Source: Gemmatimonadota bacterium (lineage in GTDB: Bacteria > Gemmatimonadota > Gemmatimonadetes > Gemmatimonadales > Gemmatimonadaceae). From it: DNA of 64,000 bases. Under the pieces are notes generated by a model, which did no database searches, was not told where the DNA came from, and saw nothing but the letters and a program-made list of their open reading frames with translations. How positions within the stretch are numbered: the stretch's first letter is position 1; each line of letters begins with the position of its first letter. Shown here one piece after another: positions 63,338 to 64,000 of this stretch. The translations under genes were made by a program, and so were the position numbers. The DNA lies in contig JAJTGR010000006.1 of assembly GCA_021299375.1 (NCBI GenBank), forward strand, positions 1 to 64,000, given 5' to 3'.

Positions 63338-63423
63338 TACGGCGAAGCGCTGCCGCCGGTGCCGACCACTTAACGTGCGCGATCGTCCGGCGTCGAAGGG
63401 GAGGACTGCACCGGAGCATTCGC

Positions 63424-64000
63424 ATGCGTGACCCGATTTCCCGATTCCTTCGTCCCCCGCGCCCGGCCCTGCCGGGGCTCGCACTCGGCTGCCTGCTCTG
63501 GGGCTGTGCCGGAGCGACTGCCGGCTCGTCGGCCGAAACGGCCGGTGCCATTGGCCTCGGGCCCCGCGAGCAGACCGCCGACCAGCAGGCGCACCACGTG
63601 CTCAACCGCCTCGCCTTCGGAGCGCGGCCGGGCGACGTGGAGGCAGTGCGTGCCATGGGAGTGGATGCGTGGATCGAGCGCCAGCTGCACCCCGAGCGCA
63701 TCGACGACGCGGCCACCCAGCAGTTCCTCACCCGGTTCACCACGCTGGGCAAGACCTCGGAGCAGCTGTACGCCGACTATCCACCGGCGTTCGTGCTCCA
63801 GGCGCAGCTTGCCCGCCGCGGTGGTGAGGCCACGGCGGCCGACTCGGCCCGCGTGCGCCAGCAGGGGCGCCAGTCGCAGCTGTTCACCGCGGAGCTGATC
63901 GGCAGCCGGGTCGCGCGAGCCGTGATGAGCGAGCGGCAGCTGGAAGAAGTCATGGTGGACTTCTGGGAGAACCACTTCAATGTGTTCGTCGGCAAGGATC
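63424..64000 (+). CDS. DUF1800 family protein, N-terminal part (runs off the window)
   Basis: 192 residues seen, still open at the edge. A lipoprotein-like signal ends LWGCAG. Then HHVLNRLAFGARPGDVEAVRAMGVDAWIERQL, the DUF1800 opening, and VMVDFWENHFNVFVGKD, its next conserved block. DUF1800 proteins are exported and usually paired with a DUF1501 gene; the partner would lie outside the window. GGGGAGG is rather far upstream of the ATG. Confidence 0.85.
   Translation, partial: MRDPISRFLRPPRPALPGLALGCLLWGCAGATAGSSAETAGAIGLGPREQTADQQAHHVLNRLAFGARPGDVEAVRAMGVDAWIERQLHPERIDDAATQQFLTRFTTLGKTSEQLYADYPPAFVLQAQLARRGGEATAADSARVRQQGRQSQLFTAELIGSRVARAVMSERQLEEVMVDFWENHFNVFVGKD

Overview
This is a GC-rich chromosomal segment, almost certainly from a member of Gemmatimonadota close to Gemmatimonas. 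That placement is inferred from the gene mix (caa3-type oxidase, ThyX, Big2/propeller surface lipoproteins, FCB-like promoter motifs), not from a marker gene search. There is no prophage, insertion sequence, CRISPR array, rRNA or tRNA that I can recognise. About 51 genes are supported.

Layout. 1-290 is a large inverted array of 15-bp repeats at the 3' end of an RND efflux operon (pump plus adaptor, 292-4703). Then come a double-PDZ protein, leuS, a Tat-exported aspartylglucosaminidase, and a divergent fusion of a cyclic-nucleotide-binding fold with aspartase (9847-11754). 11800-19742 holds two tandem paralogous giant lipoproteins with different numbers of Big2 domains but the same beta-propeller part. 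19816-24395 encodes cell-envelope functions (DacB-type carboxypeptidase, a membrane acyltransferase, a lipoprotein, small proteins). 24409-29736 is the aerobic respiration block: ctaG, then coxBACD-like genes read leftwards, ended by an excellent terminator. 30061-32969 pairs a periplasmic ligand-binding lipoprotein with a chemoreceptor.

33070-38841 holds an amino-acid dehydrogenase, a CoA-binding protein, a frameshifted REC-GAF-GGDEF gene and gyrA. 38842-39291 is a non-coding 14-bp tandem repeat region upstream of gyrA. 39292-42468 has a secreted protein, a membrane-helix channel-like protein, a zinc ribbon and an alcohol dehydrogenase-family protein. 42672-45798 encodes E2 and E3 of a 2-oxoacid dehydrogenase, with no E1 nearby. 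45991-46919 is a sigma factor with a translationally coupled likely regulator.

47067-58127 is mixed metabolism: a family III CoA-transferase, a phasin/H1-like protein, a sugar kinase of the GHMP family, an M20 peptidase, and a compact run with overlapping stop/start codons containing a divergent RNase HI and zinc-ribbon protein. Two envelope proteins, a squalene/phytoene synthase and a FAD-linked oxidase follow. 58264-64000 has a MarR regulator, thyX, an EF-G-like GTPase, two small uncharacterised genes and the start of a DUF1800 gene cut by the window end.

Themes worth attention: dispersed palindromes at gene ends; TANNNT boxes 4-7 bases before several ATG codons, suggesting leaderless mRNAs; four motifs with exact 20-bp phasing upstream of leuS; an RNase HI lacking two usual acidic ligands; and the CNB-aspartase fusion.
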